Notes: generated from the sequence alone by a model not told the origin. A stretch of DNA of 64,000 nucleotides from Ruoffia halotolerans (GCF_014049385.1 NZ_JACAOA010000004.1:1-64000); one strand, 5' to 3'; positions 16,329-25,298 are shown, counted from the stretch's first letter. Made by a program: numbers and translations.

Positions 16329-17489
16329 CTATCCCCACACTTCTTCAGCAACTGATTGAACTAAACGGATCTTATCCCATTGTTGTTCTTCTGTTAAGAT
16401 ATTGCCTTCTTCAGTTGAAGCAAAGCCACATTGTGGACTTAGACATAAGCGTTCTAACGGAACAAATTCCGCCGCTTGATGAATGCGTTTAATTAATGTT
16501 TCCCGATCTTCTAACTCACCATCTTTTGATGTTACTAAACCTAGAACAACGTATTTATCATCAGAAACATATTGTAATGGTTCAAATCCGCCCGCACGAT
16601 CCGTATCGTATTCTAAGAAGTATGCGTCGTAATTCCCTCGGTCAAATAAAGGTTGTGCAACTTCATTATACCCGCCTTCTGTTGCCCATGTTGAATTATA
16701 ATTTCCTCGACATACATGGGTATTAATAACTAAATCTTCCGGTGCACCTTCTAAAGCTTTATTATTGGCAGTGATATAAAGTTCTTTTAATTTTTGACGA
16801 GTTTCAGCTTTTTCTCTTTCTTCTATATTATCTGAGTTTAACTGAAATTTAGTAGATACGCCTTCAGGGTTCTCTGACACAATCATCCCCCATGTACAGT
16901 CATCTAATTGGATTGTACGAGCTCCAGCGTCATATAAATCACGAATAACTTGTTGGTATGCTTTTGCTACATCGTTAACTAATGCTTCTTCACTAGAATA
17001 TACTGCTTGAGTGGCTTCGATGTTTTCTGGGCGATATAATTCAGCAAGTAATTGAGCTGGTGCTGGGAAAGTTTGTTTTGCTTCAATACCTTCGGACACA
17101 TGATCACGAACAAACTTAAAATCCTCAACAAACGGATGATTTTCACCTGAAACTGGCCCTGATAATCGAGCTGTTTCGGCACGAGTATACACACCATGGA
17201 ATTGATAACCACCGTCGTTAACTTTTTCAACCCCGTTTAAGCCCCAAAAGAAATCAAGATGCCACCAACTACGGCGAAACTCACCATCTGTCACTGCTTT
17301 AAGTCCAACTTCTTCTTGTTTTTTGATTAATTTAATAATGAATTTATCTTCAACGTCTTTTAACTCTGCTTGTGTAATTTCTCCTTCAGCAAACTTTGCT
17401 CTAGCTGCTTTTAACTCCTTTGGTCTTAAGTAACTTCCTACAACATCATAGCGAAATGGTGAACGTGTGCGTTTTGTAAATGTAGTCAT
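16329..17489 (-). CDS. Cobalamin-independent methionine synthase-like protein (short MetE/YxjG type)
   Basis: 386 aa, corresponding only to the catalytic half of the 750-aa MetE. Zinc ligands of the MetE C-terminal barrel are visible: His and Cys in INTHVCRGN, Glu in FLEYDTDRAGGFEPL and Cys in LSPQCGFAS. Such short homologues (YxjG/YxjH) transfer methyl groups to homocysteine-like thiols. A T-box with an ATG (Met) specifier lies upstream, consistent with induction when charged tRNA-Met is short. It is followed directly by the cyclase gene. Confidence 0.87.
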   Translation of the reverse strand: MTTFTKRTRSPFRYDVVGSYLRPKELKAARAKFAEGEITQAELKDVEDKFIIKLIKKQEEVGLKAVTDGEFRRSWWHLDFFWGLNGVEKVNDGGYQFHGVYTRAETARLSGPVSGENHPFVEDFKFVRDHVSEGIEAKQTFPAPAQLLAELYRPENIEATQAVYSSEEALVNDVAKAYQQVIRDLYDAGARTIQLDDCTWGMIVSENPEGVSTKFQLNSDNIEEREKAETRQKLKELYITANNKALEGAPEDLVINTHVCRGNYNSTWATEGGYNEVAQPLFDRGNYDAYFLEYDTDRAGGFEPLQYVSDDKYVVLGLVTSKDGELEDRETLIKRIHQAAEFVPLERLCLSPQCGFASTEEGNILTEEQQWDKIRLVQSVAEEVWG

Positions 17490-17542
17490 GTGTGTTCCTC
17501 CTAATATTTTAAAATAATTTAATCAAAGAATTTATGGTAATA

Positions 17543-17815
17543 AAAAAATCCGTCCCTTTATTATAAAAACAAAGGGACGGATTATCCGTGTTACCACCCT
17601 AATTTACAATCGTTTTACAACGATTGCCTCAACAATGCCAGATAAACTAACTCTATCTGAGATTCGGCAATATAACGGTTGCACCCGTCTAGATAGCGTT
17701 AACCATGCTAGCCACTTAGAGCTCATCTTCCTTACCTTTAACTAGACCCTTTCTCACCAACCGGGCTCTCTTTACATGTCTTCAATAAGTACTCTTCTCT
17801 TCGATGTGTTTCTTT
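17543..17815 (-). promoter_or_regulatory. T-box riboswitch, methionine specifier
   Basis: The minus strand shows a complete T-box leader. The distal Stem I part has GAGAGCCCGGTTGGTGAGAA. The specifier region is GGAAGATGAGCTC, with ATG at 17724-17726. The T-box bulge is AGGGTGGTAACACGG at 17586-17600. The terminator pairs TCCGTCCCTTT with AAAGGGACGGA, followed by T-rich DNA (17543-17581). T-box RNAs bind uncharged tRNA and switch from terminator to antiterminator. The ATG reading fits the downstream methionine synthase-like gene. A TATAAT -10 lies at 17835-17840. Confidence 0.92.
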
Positions 17816-17988
17816 AAACTTTGATTAATGTTTGATTATAATTTAACTCCTAAATAAGAATAAGTCAAGTGAAATCTTTCCGTTATCTCATATTATTTAT
17901 AAAAGTTTTGTAAAACACATCTTTTCACTTCATCAGTGAATTCATTGATGCCATGAGAACCTCTATAGATTTTTTGAAAACTTTTTAT

Positions 17989-17994
17989 AAAAGA
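17989..17994. repeat. Target-site duplication, left copy (AAAAGA)
   Basis: The six bases just outside the left transposon end are AAAAGA, identical to the six just outside the right end (35331-35336). Tn552-family transposition is known to duplicate about 6-7 bp. Confidence 0.85.
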
Positions 17995-18089
17995 TGTAAA
18001 TTGTAATTTTATTTTGCATTAAATTTAAGAGGTGCTTTGCACTAATAAAATAAAAAAGACTATTTCTGGGGAAAATAGTCTTTTTTCCA
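17995..18089 (+). repeat. Transposon left inverted repeat
   Basis: Starts TGTAAATTGTAATTTTATTT. Repeat motifs TTGCATTAA (18014) and TTGCACTAA (18037) are 23 bp apart. An inner hairpin follows, GACTATTT pairing with AAATAGTC and flanked by A- and T-runs, which can stop transcription in either direction. It matches the reverse complement of 35240-35330. Confidence 0.9.
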
Positions 18090-18340
18090 TGTTTGTTATT
18101 GAAAGTTTACTTATAAGAAATAGTAGTTTTTAATTGCTCGGAAACTCCAAAGTAACAAATATTTACTTTTTCTTAGTAAATCTTAAATGTGTGATTATTG
18201 AAATAATTAATATCCTCGTATGAAAATTCTTTTAAAAATTAGTTAATCCATTATTTATTTATAGAAGAGTGTATCTATTGATCATAGATTATTTAAAATG
18301 GGTGCAGTTCATTTGAGGAACTGCCGCCCATTTCTGTATA
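18090..18340. other. Gene-free transposon DNA left of the merA fragment
   Basis: AT-rich with no supported gene. A hairpin at 18303-18330 (GCAGTTC pairing with GAACTGC, extended by flanking GGGT and GCCC) lies 10 bp past the merA fragment stop on the minus strand and may be its old terminator. Confidence 0.5.
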
Positions 18341-18690
18341 TTATCCTGCACAACAAGATAACTTTGAAACATCGTTATTATACCCGAGTGCTACAAGTTT
18401 CAATCCTTCTGTCATCGTTAAATAGGGAGCCATTGTGTCCGTTAAATCCTCGACTGTTAAACCAAATTTAATATCTAAAGTCCCTGCATAAATGACTTCG
18501 CCTGCATTTTCAGCAACAATATGAACACCTATTATTTGTTGATTTTGAGCGTTGATAACAAGCTTGATTAACCCAGTTGCATCATAATTAACTAGTGCCC
18601 TTGGTACATTATCTAAATCTAGGATTGACGTTTTAACATCTATTGCCTTATCATTTGCTTGTTCTTCTGTTAAGCCAACTGTACCTACTC
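18341..18690 (-). pseudogene. merA: Mercuric reductase, C-terminal fragment
   Basis: The open frame runs from 18802, but only the last 115 or so residues match Mer[21 protein letters not shown] onward, the dimerisation domain with [14 protein letters not shown], ending in SKLSCCAG with the vicinal Cys pair that passes Hg(II) to the active site. The FAD/NAD domains and redox-active CxxxxC are gone; upstream is a strong hairpin instead. It cannot reduce mercury and marks a former mer determinant in this transposon. Confidence 0.85.
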
Positions 18691-18715
18691 CAGGAACAAC
18701 GGATAGAGATATAAA

Positions 18716-18770
18716 AAGTCGGAAACAAATTAGAGGGGCTCCCTCAATTTGTTTCCGACTTCTTTTTTTT
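18716..18770. terminator. Very strong hairpin terminator
   Basis: AAGTCGGAAACAAATT (18716-18731) is perfectly complementary to AATTTGTTTCCGACTT (18746-18761), with a 14-base loop. T-runs follow on both strands, the longer (eight T) on the plus strand. For the minus-strand multicopper oxidase gene it is the natural terminator. It lies where the missing part of merA should be. Confidence 0.8.
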
Positions 18771-18867
18771 ATGCACTTTTTCGAGCTATCATTAGAAAAC
18801 ATCTATTTAAATTCATTTTTTTATGCACTTTTTCAAGCTATCATTAGAAAACATCTATTTAAATTCA
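18764..18867. repeat. 52-bp tandem duplication
   Basis: Two copies with period 52 (ATGCAC at 18771 and 18823), with one difference (CGAGC versus CAAGC). They lie between the multicopper oxidase gene and its terminator and contain no gene. This is a recent slippage or repair scar. Confidence 0.85.
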
Positions 18868-18911
18868 TTAATAGGACTGAAATTCATTTGCAGTATCTTA
18901 ACAAAATATCG

Positions 18912-20423
18912 TTACTTCACTAATATCTGCCCCATCATTCCATTGTCCTCATGTTCCAAGATATGACAATGCATCATAAAGATTCCCGGTTGAGAGAATT
19001 CGATTTCAATTTTGACAACTTCCCCCGGAGAAACGAGGAAAGTATCTTTCCACCCTGATTCATAGGCTTCTGGAGGACTTCCGTTCCGAGAAAGTATACG
19101 AAATTGGACACCGTGGACATGAAATGGGTGGGGCATGTCCACCATCATCATAGAGGTATTCGGCATTGCAATGTCCCAGACTTCCTTTTTACCTTGTTCA
19201 ACGGTAAAGTCAATGCGTTCCAAATCAAATTTTCTTCCGTTTAGTGTCACCATGTGTCCCATTCCACTCATCTCAATTTGTCGATCTGGTAAGGAGTCAG
19301 CTTCCACTGGCGGTAAATCATTGAGTTTTTCTGGTAAAGGCTTAAGACTTCCTGACTTATCTCCTGTTATTTGAAGTGCTAGGATTTCTGTTGTCGAGAT
19401 GTCAACAAGGGAAACTTCCTCTCCCACTTTATACTTACTCATGTCCACTACAATTTCTGCCCGTTCCCCCGGTGAGAGAAGGAACTCTTTTCTTTCTACA
19501 GGTGTTTCTAGGAAACCGCCATCTGTAGCGGTCTGTTAAAAGAAAGATTCATCAGAAAGACGCAATTGATAGTTTCGAGCATTGGAACCATTGACGACAC
19601 GCAAGCGAACCCATTCCTGTCCTACTTCGATATAGGGACGAATCGTCCCATTTACCAATGGGATGTCTCCCGTGGTCCCATCAAAATTATAGACCGTATC
19701 ATAATTAAACTGGTTATCCTCATCAAAAAATCGTTCTTGTAGAATGAGGGGAAAGTCATTGACTCCATACTCTTTCGGGAGATCCAAAGAGTCCGAATGC
19801 TCATCTTCCACAAAAATCAATCCAGAGAGACCATTATAGACCTGTTCAGCAGATTTTTGGTGTGCATGCGAATGGAACCAAAGGGTCGCCGCTTCCTGAT
19901 CCACTGTAAAATCTACCTCTGCGCTACCTTCTGCTTCAATCGCATGGTGAGGGCCTCCATCTACATCAGAAGGGATCTTCAGTCCATACCAGTGAAAAGT
20001 GGTCTCCTCTTCCAATTTATTTTGAAGATTGATATGAACCTGCTGACCTCTTCGCACTTGTAAAACAGGCCCCAAATAAGAACCATTATATCCGTACGTC
20101 TCTGTGAGTGGTCCTTCACGGAAGGAAGTCTGACCTTCATCGGCTACTACGGTATAGGAAACTTCCGTATCGGTCTCATAATCGCTCTTAAGGAGAGTGG
20201 GTAAGTGTAATTTGATAGACGGCTGCTCGGGTGCCTTTAATTCTACTGTGTTTGTTTCCCTATTCATGCCGTTTCTGCCGCCCATCATATTTCCCATTGG
20301 ATTGTCATTAAGTTCAAAAGAGGGACCGAAGTTAAACGGGAAGAACATAAAAAAAAGAAAAACGAGCACAAGCAAGGCGATTCCCAAGAAAAACAATAAT
20401 GGAACCAAGCGTTTTTTATTCAT
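18912..20423 (-). pseudogene. mco: CueO-type multicopper oxidase, interrupted by one in-frame stop
   Basis: 503 codons from MNKKRLVPLLFFLG (ATG 20423) to 18912, with an N-terminal membrane anchor or signal. Copper ligand blocks are all present: FHWYGLKIPSDVDGGPH, LWFHSHAHQ, HPFHVHGVQF and MMHCHILEHEDNGMM, the last carrying the HCH of the trinuclear site and the T1 ligands. The frame is broken only by one TAA near 19533, after DESFF; reading resumes QTATDGGFLETPVER. Such enzymes oxidise Cu(I) to less toxic Cu(II) outside the cytoplasm. Unless the stop is a base-call error the enzyme is truncated before its C-terminal copper ligands. Confidence 0.88.
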
Positions 20424-20533
20424 ATAAATTATCCTTCTCTCCACGAGAATTCTATTTTCATGGGTTCTGTCAGAAGGTTAAGGCAATACTCTTTATACTT
20501 CTATCAACTTAAAAGTAACCCCTAATAGTAGTT

Positions 20534-20591
20534 TACAAGCGTAAATCATTTATCACATAGTTATTTTATACTCATCAGCAAGCAGCGTCAA
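20534..20591 (-). promoter_or_regulatory. Promoter and cop-box-like operator of the multicopper oxidase gene
   Basis: On the minus strand TTGACG (20586-20591), a 17-bp spacer and TAAAAT (20563-20568). Then, 19 bp downstream, TACGCTTGTA (20534-20543), one base away from the CopY consensus TACANNTGTA. The same spacing occurs at the copY promoter. Control by CopY is inferred. Confidence 0.7.
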
Positions 20592-20639
20592 CCATTTGTA
20601 CTTAAAACATTTCTAATTCATTTTAAAAAATTACTTCCG

Positions 20640-21323
20640 TCAGGATATAACATCTATCTCTGTATCTTCAGGGTTTTCAGAGTTAATCTCAATTAACAGT
20701 CGATGTGGAATATTCAAACTCGTCTCTCCAGGATTCTGTATCCAGCCAGTTTGAACGGAAATTTGTTGAGGGCTATTGTCTTCCTTGTTTCGAATTCTTT
20801 CTCCATCAATTTCTATGATATTATATTTACCAGGAGCAGGGTAATAAGTGATTAGTTTGTTCTCTTTGTTTCCTGTTAAAAGGAAACGATCGACTTCTTC
20901 GCCATCGATCGATATAACTGCGTATATCTTATCGCCTTCATTTTGAGAATTCTGAACAGAATAGATAGCCATCGGACTAAAAGAAAGAGCCACCAACAGA
21001 AAAATAATAATAATATCAAAGGGCTTCATCATTTTTAACAAATTTTTGATTACAATCCCCCCTTTTCTTTTTTTAGTTTTCAGCGCTTTTTTAATCACTA
21101 AAGATATTTTTTTTCTTATTAAATATTCTTCTGTTATATTGCCTCTAGCGAACTCTTTTTGAAGGATTTCTAACGGTGTTTCGCGATAATCTGAATAAGT
21201 AAAGCTAGACAACCATCGACCAATCAAATAGACAGCCACAATAACCAGCCCTATCCAAAATAGCCCCTCTAATAGAAATGAACTAATCCCAAGTTGATTC
21301 AACCAATTAAAACAATGACTCAA
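20640..21323 (-). CDS. SHOCT domain-NusG domain II fusion membrane protein
   Basis: 227 aa from a TTG start 9 bp after AGGAGG. Residues 1-38 include a membrane helix (LFWIGLVIVAVYLIGRW). Residues about 50-70 form a SHOCT motif (PLEILQKEFARGNITEEYLI). A Lys-rich linker and a second helix (IIIIFLLVALSFSPMAIY) lead to a NusG-II-like beta domain (YAVISIDGEEVDRFLLTG, YNIIEIDGERIRN, SLNIPHRLLIEI). Each half normally occurs as a separate small protein, so this may be a gene fusion; an internal ATG (MMKPFD) could also give the second half alone. It follows lgt by 44 bp. Function unknown. Confidence 0.72.
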   Translation of the reverse strand: MSHCFNWLNQLGISSFLLEGLFWIGLVIVAVYLIGRWLSSFTYSDYRETPLEILQKEFARGNITEEYLIRKKISLVIKKALKTKKRKGGIVIKNLLKMMKPFDIIIIFLLVALSFSPMAIYSVQNSQNEGDKIYAVISIDGEEVDRFLLTGNKENKLITYYPAPGKYNIIEIDGERIRNKEDNSPQQISVQTGWIQNPGETSLNIPHRLLIEINSENPEDTEIDVIS

Positions 21324-21367
21324 CCGTTATTTCCTCCTGACTAATTAAATACTTATATTTGAACTTT

Positions 21368-22204
21368 TTACTTTTTAGACAGTTTTAAGCTTTCTGAGTA
21401 AAAGGGTTTTGATGGGTAATCTCTCCTACGATAAACCAAAAGAATGATTGCGCTAATAAACAGCACGAGTGATAGCATTTGTGAAACTCGCATAATATCC
21501 CCAATCCATAAACTATCGGTGCGCATACCTTCTATAAAAAAACGTCCAGATGAATACCAAATGACATAGCTGAGGGCAACTTCTCCTCGACGTAATAGGC
21601 CTTTCTGATTCCTTAGGATAATAAGAAGGATAAAACCTAATAAACTCCATAACGATTCATACAAAAATGTCGGGTGGTAATAGGTACCATTTATGTTCAT
21701 CTGTTCAATAATAAACTCTGGTAAATAAAGAGTTTCTAAAAATTGGCGACTCACTGCTCCACCGTGGGCCTCTTGATTGATGAAATTTCCCCAGCGACCA
21801 ATCGATTGAGCTAGGAGGACACTAGGGGCCAGTATGTCTAGTAAAAGAGTTAGCGTCATTTTCTTTCTTTTTGCAAACCAGTATACTGCGAGACCACCCG
21901 CAATTAGCCCCCCATAAATGGCAATTCCACCATTCCAGATTGCGATGATTTCACTCGGATTCTGTATATAGTAGTCCCATTTGAATAAAACGTAATAAAG
22001 TCGGGCACCGATAAAGCCAATTGGTATGGCCCATAATGCCATATCTACCACGGTATCTTCTTCAAGTCCCAGTTTTTGAGCTTCCTTTGTAGCTAATGAA
22101 ATGCCGATCAGCATCGCTAGAGCAATAATAATTCCGTACCAATAAATCTTTATCGGGCCAATTGAAATAGCAACTGGATCGATTACACTAAGTAAAACAT
22201 TCAT
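21368..22204 (-). CDS. lgt: Prolipoprotein diacylglyceryl transferase (probable accessory copy)
   Basis: 278 aa, seven membrane helices, with the Lgt signature QSIGRWGNFINQEAHGG, and IRFFIEG-like RFFIEGMRTDSLW near the end. Lgt moves diacylglycerol from phosphatidylglycerol to the lipobox Cys of pre-lipoproteins. A core genome normally has one lgt beside hprK; this one is transposon cargo with adk and copper genes. It may serve the DUF1541 lipoproteins of the same element; that link is inference. The 71-bp gap after adk and the 44-bp gap to the next gene suggest one transcript. Confidence 0.9.
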   Translation of the reverse strand: MNVLLSVIDPVAISIGPIKIYWYGIIIALAMLIGISLATKEAQKLGLEEDTVVDMALWAIPIGFIGARLYYVLFKWDYYIQNPSEIIAIWNGGIAIYGGLIAGGLAVYWFAKRKKMTLTLLLDILAPSVLLAQSIGRWGNFINQEAHGGAVSRQFLETLYLPEFIIEQMNINGTYYHPTFLYESLWSLLGFILLIILRNQKGLLRRGEVALSYVIWYSSGRFFIEGMRTDSLWIGDIMRVSQMLSLVLFISAIILLVYRRRDYPSKPFYSESLKLSKK

Positions 22205-22275
22205 TCTTCAATCCCCTTCATAGCTTACATTAGTTAATTGTTTTAAATCACATAATTTAAGTTCAATTTGTGTAG

Positions 22276-22896
22276 TTATGTGTTTACAGACAATAAACCC
22301 TCATTTATATTGTCAAACACATTGTCATAATCCCCTTCACCATTGATAACGTAAAGCAGATTTCGCTCCTTGTAGAAGTGAATAAGTGATTCCATTAATT
22401 CCTTATTAATGTGTAGCCTATTTTCAATCACTTCTGGTTTGTCATCCAGTCGAATTTTTTCCCTTTTTGCTTCGATTTGGGAATTTCCTTGTTTTTCTTT
22501 TGAACGAAGATTCCCTCGTTGCGCTAACCGATGTCTTAACGTATCCTGACTTACATCTAAAAAGAAAACAGCGTCTAAATTCTGATTCTGATTTTGTAGG
22601 TAAGCTTCGAGCATTTTTGCTTGCTGTAGGGTACGTGGGTAACCATCCAGAACAAAGCCATTTTCAACATCTTTTGCTTGTAAGCGACTCTTAACCAATG
22701 AGTTTATCCACTCATCTGGAACTAGCTCTCCTTTATTCATATATTCTTGCACTCTGAGTCCGAATGTATCTTTCTCCTTGGTTGCTTCTCGTAACATTTC
22801 ACCAGTTGAAATAGCCGTCAGATGGTACTCCTCTGCGATTCTTTTAGCTTGGGTGCCTTTCCCAGCACCAGGTAACCCTAAAAGGACCAGCCTCAT
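22276..22896 (-). CDS. adk: Adenylate kinase (probable accessory copy)
   Basis: 206 aa. Walker A GLPGAGKGTQA opens the protein, TGEMLREA and LDGYPRTLQQA bind AMP, and RLAQRGNLRS starts the LID. The LID has no zinc Cys residues, unlike many Gram-positive core Adk proteins. It interconverts ATP, AMP and ADP. The core gene normally lies in the ribosomal secY operon; this copy heads adk-lgt-SHOCT/NusG-II inside the copper transposon. A promoter-like TTGAAT-18-TACAAT (22974-23003) precedes a hairpin in its leader. Confidence 0.9.
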   Translation of the reverse strand: MRLVLLGLPGAGKGTQAKRIAEEYHLTAISTGEMLREATKEKDTFGLRVQEYMNKGELVPDEWINSLVKSRLQAKDVENGFVLDGYPRTLQQAKMLEAYLQNQNQNLDAVFFLDVSQDTLRHRLAQRGNLRSKEKQGNSQIEAKREKIRLDDKPEVIENRLHINKELMESLIHFYKERNLLYVINGEGDYDNVFDNINEGLLSVNT

Positions 22897-22914
22897 AATT
22901 TTTCCTCCTTATAA

Positions 22915-22962
22915 ACTAAAAAAGGAAGAGATGATTTTTTAAATCATTCCATCTCTTCCTTT
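22915..22962 (-). terminator. Terminator of copYAZB, or leader hairpin of adk
   Basis: AAAGGAAGAGATG pairs with its near-complement at 22950-22962, with a T-run on the minus strand. It lies 66 bp past the copB stop. A promoter-like sequence for adk lies just upstream of the hairpin, so adk transcripts may have to read through it. Confidence 0.7.
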
Positions 22963-22973
22963 CCTGTGAAACT

Positions 22974-23003
22974 ATTGTATTTTTACACGATAAGGTCATT
23001 CAA
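22974..23003 (-). promoter_or_regulatory. Possible promoter of adk-lgt
   Basis: On the minus strand TTGAAT (22998-23003), an 18-bp spacer and TACAAT (22974-22979). There is no cop-box at the position seen in the other cargo promoters, so this operon may not respond to CopY. Confidence 0.45.
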
Positions 23004-23027
23004 TTATTTCATGTGCCAAATAACTGT

Positions 23028-25160
23028 TTATTTTGGCTCTAATTTCAATGTCATAGCATTGATGGCAACAATTACAGTCGAAAGTGACATCAAGACGGCA
23101 CCGACTGCTGGACTTAATGTTATGCCAATTGGTGCTAGTATTCCTGCAGCTATTGGGATCGCGATAAAGTTATACCCTGCTCCCCAAACAAGATTTTCTT
23201 TCATCTTACGTGTGGTCTTCTGAGCCAACTCGATAAAGGATTCAATGTCGCCAGGGTCTGACTGTGTCAAGATGACATCGGCTGAATCCAATGCCACTTG
23301 AGTTCCCGCACCAACAGCTATACCAACGTCTGCCAATGCAAGAGAAGGTGCGTCGTTGACCCCATCACCGACCATGATAACTTTCTTTTCTTCTGCTTTA
23401 AGTTTTTCAACTAATTCATATTTATCTTGAGGAGATTGATTAGCCAAATAATCAATACCTAAAATTTCTGCCGCTCCTTGAGCTGCTTTTTCATTGTCAC
23501 CCGTAGCCATAATGGGTTGAATGTTATTCTTTTTAAGGGCTTGTATTAATTCTTTACTTGTTGGTTTTAATTCATCCCCTAAAGCTACAGCACCGATTGC
23601 TTCGTCGTTTTCTACTAAGACACTGAGGGTTGCTCCTTTTGGAATATCCATATCTAGATTACGTCCGTATGCTTTTTGACTGATTAATTGATAACGATGT
23701 CCGTTAGCTTGACCTTCTACACCAGCGCCAGAAATAACATCAATCGAATCAAAACTTACTGGACGTATACCTTGCTGTTCTGCGTAACTAATAATTGACT
23801 GAGCGATAGGGTGACTAGATCCACCTTCGATACCTGACAATAAGGCAACGATTTCATCTTTCGTATATTTATCATTAAAGAGTTCAACATCTAATACTTT
23901 AAACTCACCAGTTGTTAAAGTTCCAGTTTTATCTAAAACCATAACATCTGCGTTTGTAGTCAACTCCAAAGCGTCCCGGTCTTTCACTAATAATCCCCGA
24001 CTGGCCCCTAAGCTGGTACTACGAGCAGTCACCAATGGAATAGCCAGACCCAGGGCATGCGGACAAGCAATAACTAATGTGGTGACTGTAAAAATAACTG
24101 CCGTTGGTACATCAGCTATAACCATCCATATGACAAGGGCAATAAGAGCTACAATAACCGCAATATAAAAGAGCCATCCTGCAACTTTTTGTGCAAGATT
24201 TTCTGCGCGAGAAGTTTGGCTTTGAGCTTGACTGATTAATGTCTGAACCTGAGAAATGAAGGACTTATCGCCCGTCTGCTTTATTTCCACATAGAGGACT
24301 CCGCCACCATTGGTTGATCCACCGATGACCTCATCTCCGGGATTTTTTTCAATTGGTTTCGATTCCCCAGTCACAAGCGATTCGTTTACACGTGATTCAC
24401 CACGCTGGATCGTTCCATCTGCTGGAACATTTTCTCCGGCTTGAACACGGATAACATCTCCAACCTGAAGTTCAGACACAGGACGAGTCTCAATCGAATC
24501 GTCTTCTAAAACAACATGAGCATCTTTCGGCACCAACTCAGCCAATGCTTTTTGCGCGTCCCCTGCTTCACCCAACGCCTTCATTTCAATCCAGTGTCCT
24601 AATAACATGATTAAAATTAACGTTGTAAACTCAAAGAAGAAGTCCATGACATGTTCTCCGGTCACATATCGAGCGGCCACTGCGTAAACACTATAGGCAT
24701 AAGAAACCGTTATTCCCAAAGTAACCAAGGACATCATGCCTGGAGCTTTTGAATTAAACTCATCTTTCGCACCCATGTAGAATGGTTTTCCGCCATAAAT
24801 GTATAGAATTGTTGCCAATACAGCTGCTACAACGTCTGCATAAGGAAAGATAATTTGGAAAGGCAACTGAATATCCATCATAGGAGTAATGAGTAAGATT
24901 GCAATTCCTAATGGGAGTGACTTCAAGAAAATCTCCTTAAAGCTACCGTGATGGTGGTGGGCATGCCCTCCCATTGCGCCATGATCCATTTCACTGTGAT
25001 CCATCGCACTATGATTCATCTTGCTGTGATCCATCGCACTATGATTCATCTTGCTGTGATCCATCTGACTATGTTCCATTTCATTATGGTCGTGTTTTGA
25101 GTGATCCATGTCGCCGTGATTATGATGACTATGTGACGAATGTTTTTTGTTATTCCTCAT
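23028..25160 (-). CDS. copB: Copper-exporting P1B-3 ATPase CopB (TcrB-like)
   Basis: 710 aa. The first 75 residues are a His/Met metal-binding region of repeated MDHSxM and NHSAMDHS units, in place of CxxC domains. The ion-pathway motif is CPH (VIACPHALGLAIP), typical of CopB rather than CopA. The phosphorylation motif DKTGTLTTGE, the GDGVNDAPSLA hinge and the TGES actuator (SLVTGESKPIEK) are intact. It pumps copper out of the cytoplasm. It is last in the copY-copA-copZ-copB operon, the order of enterococcal tcrYAZB. Confidence 0.95.
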   Translation of the reverse strand: MRNNKKHSSHSHHNHGDMDHSKHDHNEMEHSQMDHSKMNHSAMDHSKMNHSAMDHSEMDHGAMGGHAHHHHGSFKEIFLKSLPLGIAILLITPMMDIQLPFQIIFPYADVVAAVLATILYIYGGKPFYMGAKDEFNSKAPGMMSLVTLGITVSYAYSVYAVAARYVTGEHVMDFFFEFTTLILIMLLGHWIEMKALGEAGDAQKALAELVPKDAHVVLEDDSIETRPVSELQVGDVIRVQAGENVPADGTIQRGESRVNESLVTGESKPIEKNPGDEVIGGSTNGGGVLYVEIKQTGDKSFISQVQTLISQAQSQTSRAENLAQKVAGWLFYIAVIVALIALVIWMVIADVPTAVIFTVTTLVIACPHALGLAIPLVTARSTSLGASRGLLVKDRDALELTTNADVMVLDKTGTLTTGEFKVLDVELFNDKYTKDEIVALLSGIEGGSSHPIAQSIISYAEQQGIRPVSFDSIDVISGAGVEGQANGHRYQLISQKAYGRNLDMDIPKGATLSVLVENDEAIGAVALGDELKPTSKELIQALKKNNIQPIMATGDNEKAAQGAAEILGIDYLANQSPQDKYELVEKLKAEEKKVIMVGDGVNDAPSLALADVGIAVGAGTQVALDSADVILTQSDPGDIESFIELAQKTTRKMKENLVWGAGYNFIAIPIAAGILAPIGITLSPAVGAVLMSLSTVIVAINAMTLKLEPK
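24997..25070. repeat. 30-bp tandem repeats within copB
   Basis: Two perfect 30-bp units (24997-25026 and 25027-25056), then a diverging third, encode the repeated HSxMDHSKMN metal-binding residues. In-frame gain or loss of units would change the number of His/Met ligands without breaking the gene. Confidence 0.85.
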
Positions 25161-25298
25161 TTTTAATTCCTCCTTATTATATTAGAGACTGATTTTAAAG
25201 TTTTAGAACTTTCTCATCTAACACTGCATATAATTCTCATGAAAAGGGTTCTATACTTTATCTCTATCTACTATCTATGAATAAATGGTATTCGTACT

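Noticed and set aside
24970-25090. Regularly spaced repeats that could suggest a CRISPR array
   Set aside because: The units are directly tandem with no spacers, lie in frame inside copB and encode its His/Met-rich N-terminus. No cas genes are near.
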